This document shows, one piece after another, positions 35,520 to 47,900 of a DNA stretch of 64,000 nucleotides. The notes under the pieces are model-generated. The model did not search any database. It saw only the letters and a program-made list of their open reading frames with translations, and had not been told where the DNA came from. Location: assembly GCF_051014685.1 (NCBI RefSeq), contig NW_027478789.1, positions 434,001-498,000 on the forward strand. The letters are read 5' to 3'. The stretch comes from Ptiloglossa arizonensis. Taxonomy: Eukaryota; Arthropoda; Insecta; Hymenoptera; Colletidae. Both the position numbers and the translations under genes were made by a program. Numbering within the stretch: the first letter of the stretch is position 1; each line of letters begins with the position of its first letter.

Positions 35520-38081
35520 GGCCTAGGGGAAAAGTGCGCATACCGTTGTAATCGGGCGAGTTTCTGCATTCAAATGCAACAAAAATTTTGCGGATTGGTC
35601 AATCCGTTCGCGAGATGTGGCAGTTTGGAATTAAGAAACGCTTGAGAAACTCAAAATTTTCGCAGTTCTGATGCTCGAAGCGAATAACTAGAACGGCCTA
35701 GGGGAAAACTACAGATACCGTTGTAATCGGGCGAGTTTCTACTTTCAGATGCAACAGAAATTTTGCGGATTGGTCAATCCGTTCGCGAGATATGGCAGTT
35801 TGGAGAAAAGAAACGCTTGAGAAACTCAAAATTTTCGCAGTTCTGATGCTCGAAACGAATAACTGGAACGGCCTAGGGGAAAACTACACATACCGTTGTA
35901 ATCGGGCGAGTTTCTACTTTCAGATGCAACAGAAATTTTGCGGATTGGTCAATCCGTTCGCGAGATATGGCAGTTTGGATGTAAGAAACGCTTGAGAAAC
36001 TCAAAATTTTCGCAGTTCTGATGCTCCACACGAATAACTAGAACGGCCTAGGGGAAAAGTGCGCATACCTTTGTAATCGGGCGAGTTTCTACTTTCAGAC
36101 GCAACAGAAATTTTGCCTGATTGGTCGATCCGTTCGCGAGATGTGGCAGTTTGGAAGTAAGAAACGCTTGAGAAACTCAAAATTTTCGCAGTTCTGATGC
36201 TCGAAACGAATGACTAGAACGGCCTTGGGGAGAAGTACGCATACCGTTGTAATCGGGCGAGTTTCTACTTTCAGATGCAACAGAAATTTTGCGGATTGGT
36301 CAATCCGTTCGCGAGATATGGCAGTTTGGATGTAAGAAACGCTTGAGAAAATCAAAATTTTCGCAGTTCTGATGCTCCACACGAATAACTACAACGGCCT
36401 AGGGGAAAAGTGCGCATACCGTTGTAATCGGGCGAGTTTCTTCTTTCAGATGCAACCGAAATTATGCGGATTGGTCAATCCGTTCGCGAGATATGGCCGT
36501 TTGGAAGTAAGAAACGCTTGAGAAACTCAAAATTTTCGCAGTTCTGATGCTCGAAACGAATAACTAGAACGGCCTAGGGGAAAAGTACGCATACCGTTGT
36601 AATCGGGCGAGTTTCTACTTTCAGACGCAACAAAAATTTTGCGGATTGGTCGATCCGTTCGCGAGATGTGGCAGTTTGGAAGTAAGAAACGCTTGAGAAA
36701 CTCAAAATTTTCGCAGTTCTGATGCTCGAAACGAATGACTAGAACGGCCTAGGGGAGAAGTACGCATACCGTTGTAATCGGGCGAGTTTCTACTTTCAGA
36801 TGCAACAGAAATTTTACGGATTGGTCAATCCGTTCGCGAGATATGGCAGTTTGGAGGTAAGAAACGCTTGGGAAACTCAAAATTTTCGCAGTTCTGATGC
36901 TCGAAACGAATAACTAGAACGGCCTAGGGGAAAAGTGCGCATACCGTTGTAATCGGGCGAGTTTCTACTTTCAGATGCAACGGAAATTATGCGGATTGGT
37001 CAATCCGTTCGCGAGATATGGCCGTTTGGATGTAAGAAACGCTTGAGAAACTCAAAATTTTCGCAGTTCTGATGCTCGAAACGAATAACTAGAACGGCCT
37101 AGGGGAAAAGTGCGCATACCGTTGTAATCGGGCGAGTTTCTGCATTCAAATGCAACAAAAATTTTGCGGATTGGTCAATCCGTTCGCGAGATGTGGCAGT
37201 TTGGAATTAAGAAACGCTTGAGAAACTCAAAATTTTCGCAGTTCTGATGCTCGAAACGAATAACTAGAACGGCCTAGGGGAAAACTACAGATACCGTTGT
37301 AATCGGGCGAGTTTCTACCTTCAGATGCAACAGAAATTTTGCGGATTGGTCAATCCGTTCGCGAGATATGGCAGTTTGGAGAAAAGAAACGCTTGAGAAA
37401 CTCAAAATTTTCGCAGTTCTGATGCTCGAAACGAATAACTGGAACGGCCTAGGGGAAAACTACACATACCGTTGTAATCGGGCGAGTTTCTACTTTCAGA
37501 TGCAACAGAAATTTTGCGGATTGGTCAATCCGTTCGCGAGATATGGCAGTTTGGATGTAAGAAACGCTTGAGAAACTCAAAATTTTCGCAGTTCTGATGC
37601 TCCACACGAATAACTAGAACGGCCTAGGGGAAAAGTGCGCATACCTTTGTAATCGGGCGAGTTTCTACTTTCAGACGCAACAGAAATTTTGCCTGATTGG
37701 TCGATCCGTTCGCGAGATGTGGCAGTTTGGAAGTAAGAAACGCTTGAGAAACTCAAAATTTTCGCAGTTCTGATGCTCGAAACGAATGACTAGAGCGGCC
37801 TTGGGGAGAAGTACGCATACCGTTGTAATCGGGCGAGTTTCTACTTTCAGATGCAACAGAAATTTTGCGGATTGGTCAATCCGTTCGCGAGATATGGCAG
37901 TTTGGATGTAAGAAACGCTTGAGAAAATCAAAATTTTCGCAGTTCTGATGCTCCACACGAATAACTACAACGGCCTAGGGGAAAAGTGCGCATACCGTTG
38001 TAATCGGGCGAGTTTCTTCTTTCAGATGCAACCGAAATTATGCGGATTGGTCAATCCGTTCGCGAGATATGGCCGTTTGGA
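35520..38081 (+). repeat. 9-mer offset pair: 35520-36505 copied to 37096-38081 (1576 bp)
   Basis: The order TTTCTGCATTC, GGAATTAAG, ACTACAGATACC, GGAGAAAAG, ATACCTTTGTAATC, GCCTGATTGG, GGCCTTGGGG and GAGAAAATC recurs with an offset of 9 x 175 plus 1 bp. The same run also occurs at about 32.75-33.7 kb, so three copies exist in this region. The copy at 37.1-38.1 kb has TAGAGCGGCC near 37793 and TTTCTACCTTCAG near 37313 as private changes. Confidence 0.83.
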
Positions 38082-39012
38082 TGTAAGAAACGCTTGAGAA
38101 ACTCAAAATTTTCGCAGTTCTGATGCTCGAAACGAATAACTAGAACGGCATAGGGGAAAAGTGCGCATACCGTTGTAATCGGGCGAGTTTCTACTTTCAG
38201 ATGCAACGGAAATTATGCGAATTGGTCAATCCGTTCGCGAGATATAGCCGTTTGGATGTAAGAAACGCTTGAGAAACTCAAAATTTTCGCAGTTCTGATG
38301 CGCGAAACGAATAACTAGAACCGCCTAGGGGAAAAGGGCGCATACCGTTGTAATCGGGCGAGTTTCTACTTTCAGATGCAACAGAAATTTTGCGGATTGG
38401 TCAATCCGTTCGCGAGATATGGCAGTTTGGAGGTAAGAAACGCTTGAGAAACTCAAAATTTTCGCAGTTCTGATGCTCGAAACGAATAACTAGAACCGCC
38501 TAAGGGAAAAGTGCGCATACCGTTGTAATCGGGCGAGTTTCTACTTTCAGATGCAACAGAAATTTTGCGGATTGGTCAATCCGTTCGCGAGATATGGCAG
38601 TTTGGAGGTAAGAAACGCTTGAGAAACTCAAAATTTTCGCAGTTCTGATGCTCGAAACGAATAACTAGAACCGCCTAGGGGAAAAGTGCGCAAACCGTTG
38701 TAATCGAGCGAGTTTCTACTTTCAAATGCAACAGAAATTTTGCGGATTGGTCAATCCGTTCGCGAGATATGGCAGTTTGGAGGTAAGAAACGCTTGAGAA
38801 ACTCAAAATTTTCGCAGTTCTGATGCTCGACACGAATAAATAGAACGGCCTAGGGGAAAACTACACATACCGTTGTAATCGGGCGAGTTTCTACTTTCAG
38901 ATGCAACAGAAATTTTGCGGAATGGTCAATCCGTTCGCGAGATATGGCAGTTTGGAGATAAGAAACGCTTGAGAAACTCAAAATTTTCGCAGTTCTGATG
39001 CTCGAAACGAAT
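38082..39012 (+). repeat. Satellite monomers before the 34-mer duplication
   Basis: Five to six units, including ATGCGCGAAACG near 38300, CGCCTAAGGG, the GCGCAAACCG unit near 38690 and the CGAATAAATAG unit near 38833. The GCGCAAACCG to CGAATAAATAG pair recurs near 52.5-52.7 kb. The CGAATAAATAG unit also recurs near 53.7, 57.9 and 63.9 kb. Confidence 0.75.
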
Positions 39013-42000
39013 GACTAGAACGGCCTAGGGGAGAAGTACGCATACCGTTGTAATCGGGCGAGTTTCTACTTTCAGATGCAACAGAAATTTTGCGGATTGG
39101 TCGATCCGTTCGCGAGATGTGGCAGTTTGGAATTAAGAAACGCTTGAGAAACTCAAAATTTTCGCAGTTCTGATGCTCGAAACGAATAACTAGAACGGCC
39201 TAGGGGAGAACTACACATACCGTTGTAATCGGGCGAGTTTCTACTTTCAGATGCAACAGAAATTTTGAGGATTGGTCAATCCGTTCGCGAGATATGGCAG
39301 TTTGGAGGTAAGAAACGCTTGAGAAACTCAAAATTTTCGCAGTTCTGATGCTCGACACGAATAACTAGAACGGCCTAGGGGAAAACTACACATACCGTTG
39401 TAATCGGGCGAGTTTCTACTTTCAGATGCAACAGAAATTTTGCGGATTGGTCAATCCGTTCGCGAGATATGGCAGTTTGGAGGTAAGAAACGCTTGAGAA
39501 ACTCAAAATTTTCGCAGTTCTGATGCTCCACACGAATAACTAGAACGGCCTAGGGGAAAAGTGCGCATACCTTTGTAATCGGGCGAGTTTCTACTTTCAG
39601 ACGCAACAGAAATTTTGCCTGATTGGTCGATCCGTTCGCGAGATGTGGCAGTTTGGAAGTAAGAAACGCTTGAGAAACTCAAAATTTTCGCAGTTCTGAT
39701 GCTCGAAACGAATGACTAGAACGGCCTTGGGGAGAAGTACGCATACCGTTGTAATCGGGCGAGTTTCTACTTTCAGATGCAACAGAAATTTTGCGGATTG
39801 GTCAATCCGTTCGCGAGATATGGCAGTTTGGATGTAAGAAACGCTTGAGAAACTCAAAATTTTCGCAGTTCTGATGCTCGAAACGAATAACTAGAACGGC
39901 CTAGGGGAAAAGTGCGCATACCGTTGTAATCGGGCGAGTTTCTACTTACAGATGCAACGGAAATTATGCGAATTGGTCAATCCGTTCGCGAGATATAGCC
40001 GTTTGGATGTAAGAAACGCTTGAGAAACTCAAAATTTTCGCAGTTCTGATGCTCGAAACGAATAACTAGAACCGCCTAGGGGAAAAGGGCGCATACCGTT
40101 GTAATCGGGCGAGTTTCTACTTTCAGATGCAACAGAAATTTTGCGGATTGGTCAATCCGTTCGCGAGATATGGCAGTTTGGAGGTAAGAAACGCTTGAGA
40201 AACTCAAAATTTTCGCAGTTCTGATGCTCGAAACGAATAACTAGAACCGCCTAAGGGAAAAGTGCGCATACCGTTGTAATCGGGCGAGTTTCTACTTTCA
40301 GATGCAACAGAAATTTTGCGGATTGGTCAATCCGTTCGCGAGATATGGCTGTTTGGAGGTAAGAAACGCTTGAGAAACTCAAAATTTTCGCAGTTCTGAT
40401 GCTCGAAACGAATGACTAGAACGGCCTAGGGGAGAAGTACGCATACCGTTGTAATCGGGCGAGTTTCTACTTTCAGATGCAACAGAAATTTTGCGGATTG
40501 GTCGATCCGTTCGCGAGATGTGGCAGTTTGGAATTAAGAAACGCTTGAGAAACTCAAAATTTTCGCAGTTCTGATGCTCGAAACGAATAACTAGAACGGC
40601 CTAGGGGAGAACTACACATACCGTTGTAATCGGGCGAGTTTCTACTTTCAGATGCAACAGAAATTTTGAGGATTGGTCAATCCGTTCGCGAGATATGGCA
40701 GTTTGGAGGTAAGAAACGCTTGAGAAACTCAAAATTTTCGCAGTTCTGATGCTCGACACGAATAACTAGAACGGCCTAGGGGAAAACTACACATACCGTT
40801 GTAATCGGGCGAGTTTCAACTTTCAGATGCAACAGAAATTTTGCGGATTGATCAATCCGTTCGCGAGATATGGCAGTTTGGATATAAGGAACGCTTTAGA
40901 AACTCAACATTTTCGCATTTCTGATGCTCGAAACGAATAACTGGAACGGTCTAGGGGAAAACTACACATACCGTTGTAATCGGGCGAGTTTCTACTTTCA
41001 GATGCAACAGAAATTTTGCGGATTGGTCAATCCGTTCGCGAGATATGGCAGTTTGGAGGTAAGAAACGCTTGAGAAACTCAAAATTTTCGCAGTTCTGAT
41101 GCTCGTCACGAATAACTAGAACGGCCTAGAGGCAAAGAGCGCATACCGTTGTAATCGGGCGAGTTTCTACTTTCAGATGCAACAGAAATTTTGCGGATTG
41201 GTCGATCCGTTCGCGAGATGTGACAGTTTGGAAGTAAGAAACGCTTGAAAAACTCAAAATTTTCGCAGTTCTGATGCTCGAAACGAATAACTGGAACGGC
41301 ATAGGGGAAAACTACACATACCGTTGTAATCGGGCGAGTTTCTACTTTCAGATGCAACAGAAATTTTGCGGATTGGTCGATCCGTTCGCGAGATGTGGCA
41401 GTTTGGAATTAAGAAACGCTTGAGAAACTCAAAAGTTTCGCAGTTCTGATGCTCGAAACGAATAACTAGAACGGCCTAGGGGAGAACTACACATACCGTT
41501 GTAATCGGGCGAGTTTCTACTTTCAGATGCAACAGAAATTTTGCGGATCGGTCAATCCGTTCGCGAGATATGGCAGTTTGGAGGTAAGAAACGCTTGAGA
41601 AACTCAAAATTTTCGCAGTTCTGATGCTCGAAACGAATAACTAGAACCGCCTAAGGGAAAAGTGCGCATACCGTTGTAATCGGGCGAGTTTCTACTTTCA
41701 GATGCAACAGAAATTTTGCGGATTGGTCAATCCGTTCGCGAGATATGGCAGTTTGGAGGTAAGAAACGCTTGAGAAACTCAAAATTTTCGCAGTTCTGAT
41801 GCTCGAAACGAATAACTAGAACCGCCTAGGGGAAAAGTGCGCATACCGTTGTAATCGGGCGAGTTTCTACTTTCAGATGCAACAGAAATTTTGCGGATTG
41901 GTCAGTCCGTTCCCGATATATGGCAGTTTGGTGGTAAGAAACCCTTGAGAAACTCAAAATTTTCGCAGTTCTGATGCTCGAAACGAATAACTAGAACGGC

Positions 42001-44963
42001 CTAGGGGAGAACTACACATACCGTTGTAATCGGGCGAGTTTCTACTTTCAGATGCAACAGAAATTTTGAGGATTGGTCAATCCGTTCGCGAGATATGGCA
42101 GTTTGGAGGTAAGAAACGCTTGAGAAACTCAAAATTTTCGCAGTTCTGATGCTCGACACGAATAACTAGAACGGCCTAGGGGAAAACTACACATACCGTT
42201 GTAATCGGGCGAGTTTCTACCTTCAGATGCAACAGAAATTTTGCGGATTGATCAATCCGTTCGCGAGATATGGCAGTTTGGATATAAGGAACGCTTTAGA
42301 AACTCAAAATTTTCGCAGTTCTGATGCTCGAAACGAATAACTGGAACGGTCTAGGGGAAAACTACACATACCGTTGTAATAGGGCGAGTTTCTGCTTTCA
42401 GATGCAACAGAAATTTTGCGGATTGGTCAATCCGTTCGCGAGATATGGCAGTTTGGAGGTAAGAAACGCTTGAGAAACTCAAAATTTTCGCAGTTCTGAT
42501 GCTCGTCACGAATAACTAGAACGGCCTAGAAGCAAAGAGCGCATACTGTTGTAATCGGGCGAGTTTCTACTTTCAGATGCAACACAAATTTTGCGGATTG
42601 GTCGATCCGTTCGCGAGATGTGACTGTTTGGAAGTAAGAAACGCTTGAAAAACTCAAAATTTTCGCAGTTCTGATGCTCGAAACGAATAACTAGAACCGC
42701 CTAAGGGAAAAGTGCGCATACCGTTGTAATCGGGCGAGTTTCTACTTTCAGATGCAACAGAAATTTTGCGGATTGGTCAATCCGTTCGCGAGATATGGCA
42801 GTTTGGAGGTAAGAAACGCTTGAGAAACTCAAAATTTTCGCAGTTCTGATACTCGAAACGAATAACTGGAACGGCCTAGGGGAAAACTACACATACCGTT
42901 GTAATCGGGCGAGTTTCTACTTTCAGATGCAACAGAAATTTTGCGGATTGGTCAGTCCGTTCCCGATATATGGCAGTTTGGTGGTAAGAAACCCTTGAGA
43001 AACTCAAAATTTTCGCAGTTCTGATGCTCGAAACGAATGACTAGAACGGCATTGGGGAGAAGTACGCATACCGTTGTAATCGGGCGAGTTTCTACTTTCA
43101 GATGCAACAGAAATTTTGCGGATTGGTCAATCCGTTCGCGAGATATGGCAGTTTGGATGTAAGAAACGCTTGAGAAAATCAAAATTTTCGCAGTTCTGAT
43201 GCTCCACACGAATAACTACAACGGCCTAGGGGAAAAGTGCGCATACCGTTGTAATCGGGCGAGTTTCTACTTTCAGATGCAACCGAAATTATGCGGATTG
43301 GTCAATCCGTTCGCGAGATATGGCCGTTTGGATGTAAGAAACGCTTGAGAAACTCAAAATTTTCGCAGTTCTGATGCTCGAAACGAATAACTAGAACGGC
43401 CTAGGGGAAAAGTGCGCATACCGTTGTAATCGGGCGAGTTTCTACTTTCAGATGCAACGGAAATTATGCGAATTGGTCAATCCGTTCGCGAGATATAGCC
43501 GTTTGGATGTAAGAAACGCTTGAGAAACTCAAAATTTTCGCAGTTCTGATGCTCGAAACGAATAACTAGAACCGCCTAGGGGAAAAGGGCGCATACCGTT
43601 GTAATCGGGCGAGTTTCTACTTTCAGATGCAACAGAAATTTTGCGGATTGGTCAATCCGTTCGCGAGATATGGCTGTTTGGAGGTAAGAAACGCTTGAGA
43701 AACTCAAAATTTTCGCAGTTCTGATGCTCGAAACGAATAACTAGAACCGCCTAAGGGAAAAGTGCGCATACCGTTGTAATCGGGCGAGTTTCTACTTTCA
43801 GATGCAACAGAAATTTTGCGGATTGGTCAATCCGTTCGCGAGATATGGCAGTTTGGAGGTAAGAAACGCTTGAGAAACTCAAAATTTTCGCAGTTCTGAT
43901 GCTCGAAACGAATAACTAGAACCGCCTAGGGGAAAAGTGCGCATACCGTTGTAATCGGGCGAGTTTCTACTTTCAGATGCAATAGAAATTTTGCGGATTG
44001 GTCAATCCGTTCGCGAGATATGGCAGTTTGGAATTAAGAAACGCTTGAGAAACTCAAAAGTTTCGCAGTTCTGATGCTCGAAACGAATAACTAGAACGGC
44101 CTAGGGGAGAACTACACATACCGTTGTAATCGGGCGAGTTTCTACTTTCAGATGCAACAGAAATTTTGCGGATTGGTCAATCCGTTCGCGAGATATGGCA
44201 GTTTGGAGGTAAGAAACGCTTGAGAAACTCAAAATTTTCGCAGTTCTGATGCTCGAAACGAATAACTAGAACCGCCTAAGGGAAAAGTGCGCATACCGTT
44301 GTAATCGGGCGAGTTTCTACTTTCAGATGCAACAGAAATTTTGCGGATTGGTCAATCCGTTCGCGAGATATGGCAGTTTGGAGGTAAGAAACGCTTGAGA
44401 AACTCAAAATTTTCGCAGTTCTGATACTCGAAACGAATAACTGGAACGGCCTAGGGGAAAACTACACATACCGTTGTAATCGGGCGAGTTTCTACTTTCA
44501 GATGCAACAGAAATTTTGCGGATTGGTCAGTCCGTTCCCGATATATGGCAGTTTGGTGGTAAGAAACCCTTGAGAAACTCAAAATTTTCGCAGTTCTGAT
44601 GCTCGAAACGAATGACTAGAACGGCCTTGGGGAGAAGTACGCATACCGTTGTAATCGGGCGAGTTTCTACTTTCAGATGCAACAGAAATTTTGCGGATTG
44701 GTCAATCCGTTCGCGAGATATGGCAGTTTGGATGTAAGAAACGCTTGAGAAAATCAAAATTTTCGCAGTTCTGATGCTCCACACGAATAACTACAACGGC
44801 CTAGGGGAAAAGTGCGCATACCGTTGTAATCGGGCGAGTTTCTACTTTCAGATGCAACCGAAATTATGCGGATTGGTCAATCCGTTCGCGAGATATGGCC
44901 GTTTGGATGTAAGAAACACTTGAGAAACTCAAAATTTTCGCAGTTCTGATGCTCGAAACGAAT
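39013..44963 (+). repeat. 34-mer block, copy 1 of a 5951-bp tandem duplication
   Basis: Thirty-four units, 5951 bp (34 x 175 plus 1, the extra base being the GCCTGATTGG insertion near 39619). The block carries many rare variants in fixed order: TTTTGAGGATTGG, GATATAAGGAACGC, CTCAACATTTTCGCATTT, CTCGTCACG, AATAGGGCGAG, TGCAACACAAATT, GATACTCG, CCGTTCCCGATATATGG, CGGCATTGGGG and AACACTTGAG. All recur 5951 bp downstream. The match extends slightly past both ends of the nominal unit, as expected for tandem duplication by exchange between similar monomers. Confidence 0.93.
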
Positions 44964-47900
44964 GACTAGAACGGCCTTGGGGAGAAGTACGCATACCGTT
45001 GTAATCGGGCGAGTTTCTACTTTCAGATGCAACAGAAATTTTGCGGATTGGTCGATCCGTTCGCGAGATGTGGCAGTTTGGAATTAAGAAACGCTTGAGA
45101 AACTCAAAATTTTCGCAGTTCTGATGCTCGAAACGAATAACTAGAACGGCCTAGGGGAGAACTACACATACCGTTGTAATCGGGCGAGTTTCTACTTTCA
45201 GATGCAACAGAAATTTTGAGGATTGGTCAATCCGTTCGCGAGATATGGCAGTTTGGAGGTAAGAAACGCTTGAGAAACTCAAAATTTTCGCAGTTCTGAT
45301 GCTCGACACGAATAACTAGAACGGCCTAGGGGAAAACTACACATACCGTTGTAATCGGGCGAGTTTCTACTTTCAGATGCAACAGAAATTTTGCGGATTG
45401 GTCAATCCGTTCGCGAGATATGGCAGTTTGGAGGTAAGAAACGCTTGAGAAACTCAAAATTTTCGCAGTTCTGATGCTCCACACGAATAACTAGAACGGC
45501 CTAGGGGAAAAGTGCGCATACCTTTGTAATCGGGCGAGTTTCTACTTTCAGACGCAACAGAAATTTTGCCTGATTGGTCGATCCGTTCGCGAGATGTGGC
45601 AGTTTGGAAGTAAGAAACGCTTGAGAAACTCAAAATTTTCGCAGTTCTGATGCTCGAAACGAATGACTAGAACGGCCTTGGGGAGAAGTACGCATACCGT
45701 TGTAATCGGGCGAGTTTCTACTTTCAGATGCAACAGAAATTTTGCGGATTGGTCAATCCGTTCGCGAGATATGGCAGTTTGGATGTAAGAAACGCTTGAG
45801 AAACTCAAAATTTTCGCAGTTCTGATGCTCGAAACGAATAACTAGAACGGCCTAGGGGAAAAGTGCGCATACCGTTGTAATCGGGCGAGTTTCTACTTAC
45901 AGATGCAACGGAAATTATGCGAATTGGTCAATCCGTTCGCGAGATATAGCCGTTTGGATGTAAGAAACGCTTGAGAAACTCAAAATTTTCGCAGTTCTGA
46001 TGCTCGAAACGAATAACTAGAACCGCCTAGGGGAAAAGGGCGCATACCGTTGTAATCGGGCGAGTTTCTACTTTCAGATGCAACAGAAATTTTGCGGATT
46101 GGTCAATCCGTTCGCGAGATATGGCAGTTTGGAGGTAAGAAACGCTTGAGAAACTCAAAATTTTCGCAGTTCTGATGCTCGAAACGAATAACTAGAACCG
46201 CCTAAGGGAAAAGTGCGCATACCGTTGTAATCGGGCGAGTTTCTACTTTCAGATGCAACAGAAATTTTGCGGATTGGTCAATCCGTTCGCGAGATATGGC
46301 TGTTTGGAGGTAAGAAACGCTTGAGAAACTCAAAATTTTCGCAGTTCTGATGCTCGAAACGAATGACTAGAACGGCCTAGGGGAGAAGTACGCATACCGT
46401 TGTAATCGGGCGAGTTTCTACTTTCAGATGCAACAGAAATTTTGCGGATTGGTCGATCCGTTCGCGAGATGTGGCAGTTTGGAATTAAGAAACGCTTGAG
46501 AAACTCAAAATTTTCGCAGTTCTGATGCTCGAAACGAATAACTAGAACGGCCTAGGGGAGAACTACACATACCGTTGTAATCGGGCGAGTTTCTACTTTC
46601 AGATGCAACAGAAATTTTGAGGATTGGTCCTTCCGTTCGCGAGATATGGCAGTTTGGAGGTAAGAAACGCTTGAGAAACTCAAAATTTTCGCAGTTCTGA
46701 TGCTCGACACGAATAACTAGAACGGCCTAGGGGAAAACTACACATACCGTTGTAATCGGGCGAGTTTCAACTTTCAGATGCAACAGAAATTTTGCGGATT
46801 GATCAATCCGTTCGCGAGATATGGCAGTTTGGATATAAGGAACGCTTTAGAAACTCAACATTTTCGCATTTCTGATGCTCGAAACGAATAACTGGAACGG
46901 TCTAGGGGAAAACTACACATACCGTTGTAATCGGGCGAGTTTCTACTTTCAGATGCAACAGAAATTTTGCGGATTGGTCAATCCGTTCGCGAGATATGGC
47001 AGTTTGGAGGTAAGAAACGCTTGAGAAACTCAAAATTTTCGCAGTTCTGATGCTCGTCACGAATAACTAGAACGGCCTAGAGGCAAAGAGCGCATACCGT
47101 TGTAATCGGGCGAGTTTCTACTTTCAGATGCAACAGAAATTTTGCGGATTGGTCGATCCGTTCGCGAGATGTGACAGTTTGGAAGTAAGAAACGCTTGAA
47201 AAACTCAAAATTTTCGCAGTTCTGATGCTCGAAACGAATAACTGGAACGGCATAGGGGAAAACTACACATACCGTTGTAATCGGGCGAGTTTCTACTTTC
47301 AGATGCAACAGAAATTTTGCGGATTGGTCGATCCGTTCGCGAGATGTGGCAGTTTGGAATTAAGAAACGCTTGAGAAACTCAAAAGTTTCGCAGTTCTGA
47401 TGCTCGAAACGAATAACTAGAACGGCCTAGGGGAGAACTACACATACCGTTGTAATCGGGCGAGTTTCTACTTTCAGATGCAACAGAAATTTTGCGGATC
47501 GGTCAATCCGTTCGCGAGATATGGCAGTTTGGAGGTAAGAAACGCTTGAGAAACTCAAAATTTTCGCAGTTCTGATGCTCGAAACGAATAACTAGAACCG
47601 CCTAAGGGAAAAGTGCGCATACCGTTGTAATCGGGCGAGTTTCTACTTTCAGATGCAACAGAAATTTTGCGGATTGGTCAATCCGTTCGCGAGATATGGC
47701 AGTTTGGAGGTAAGAAACGCTTGAGAAACTCAAAATTTTCGCAGTTCTGATGCTCGAAACGAATAACTAGAACCGCCTAGGGGAAAAGTGCGCATACCGT
47801 TGTAATCGGGCGAGTTTCTACTTTCAGATGCAACAGAAATTTTGCGGATTGGTCAGTCCGTTCCCGATATATGGCAGTTTGGTGGTAAGAAACCCTTGAG

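Noticed and set aside
41106..41357. Minus-strand frames of 83-92 codons in the right half of the window (also 42952, 47057, 48903, 53855, 58056)
   Set aside because: These too are satellite frames, and the same residues in several orders follow from reading neighbouring monomers in shifted frames. Not annotated as genes.
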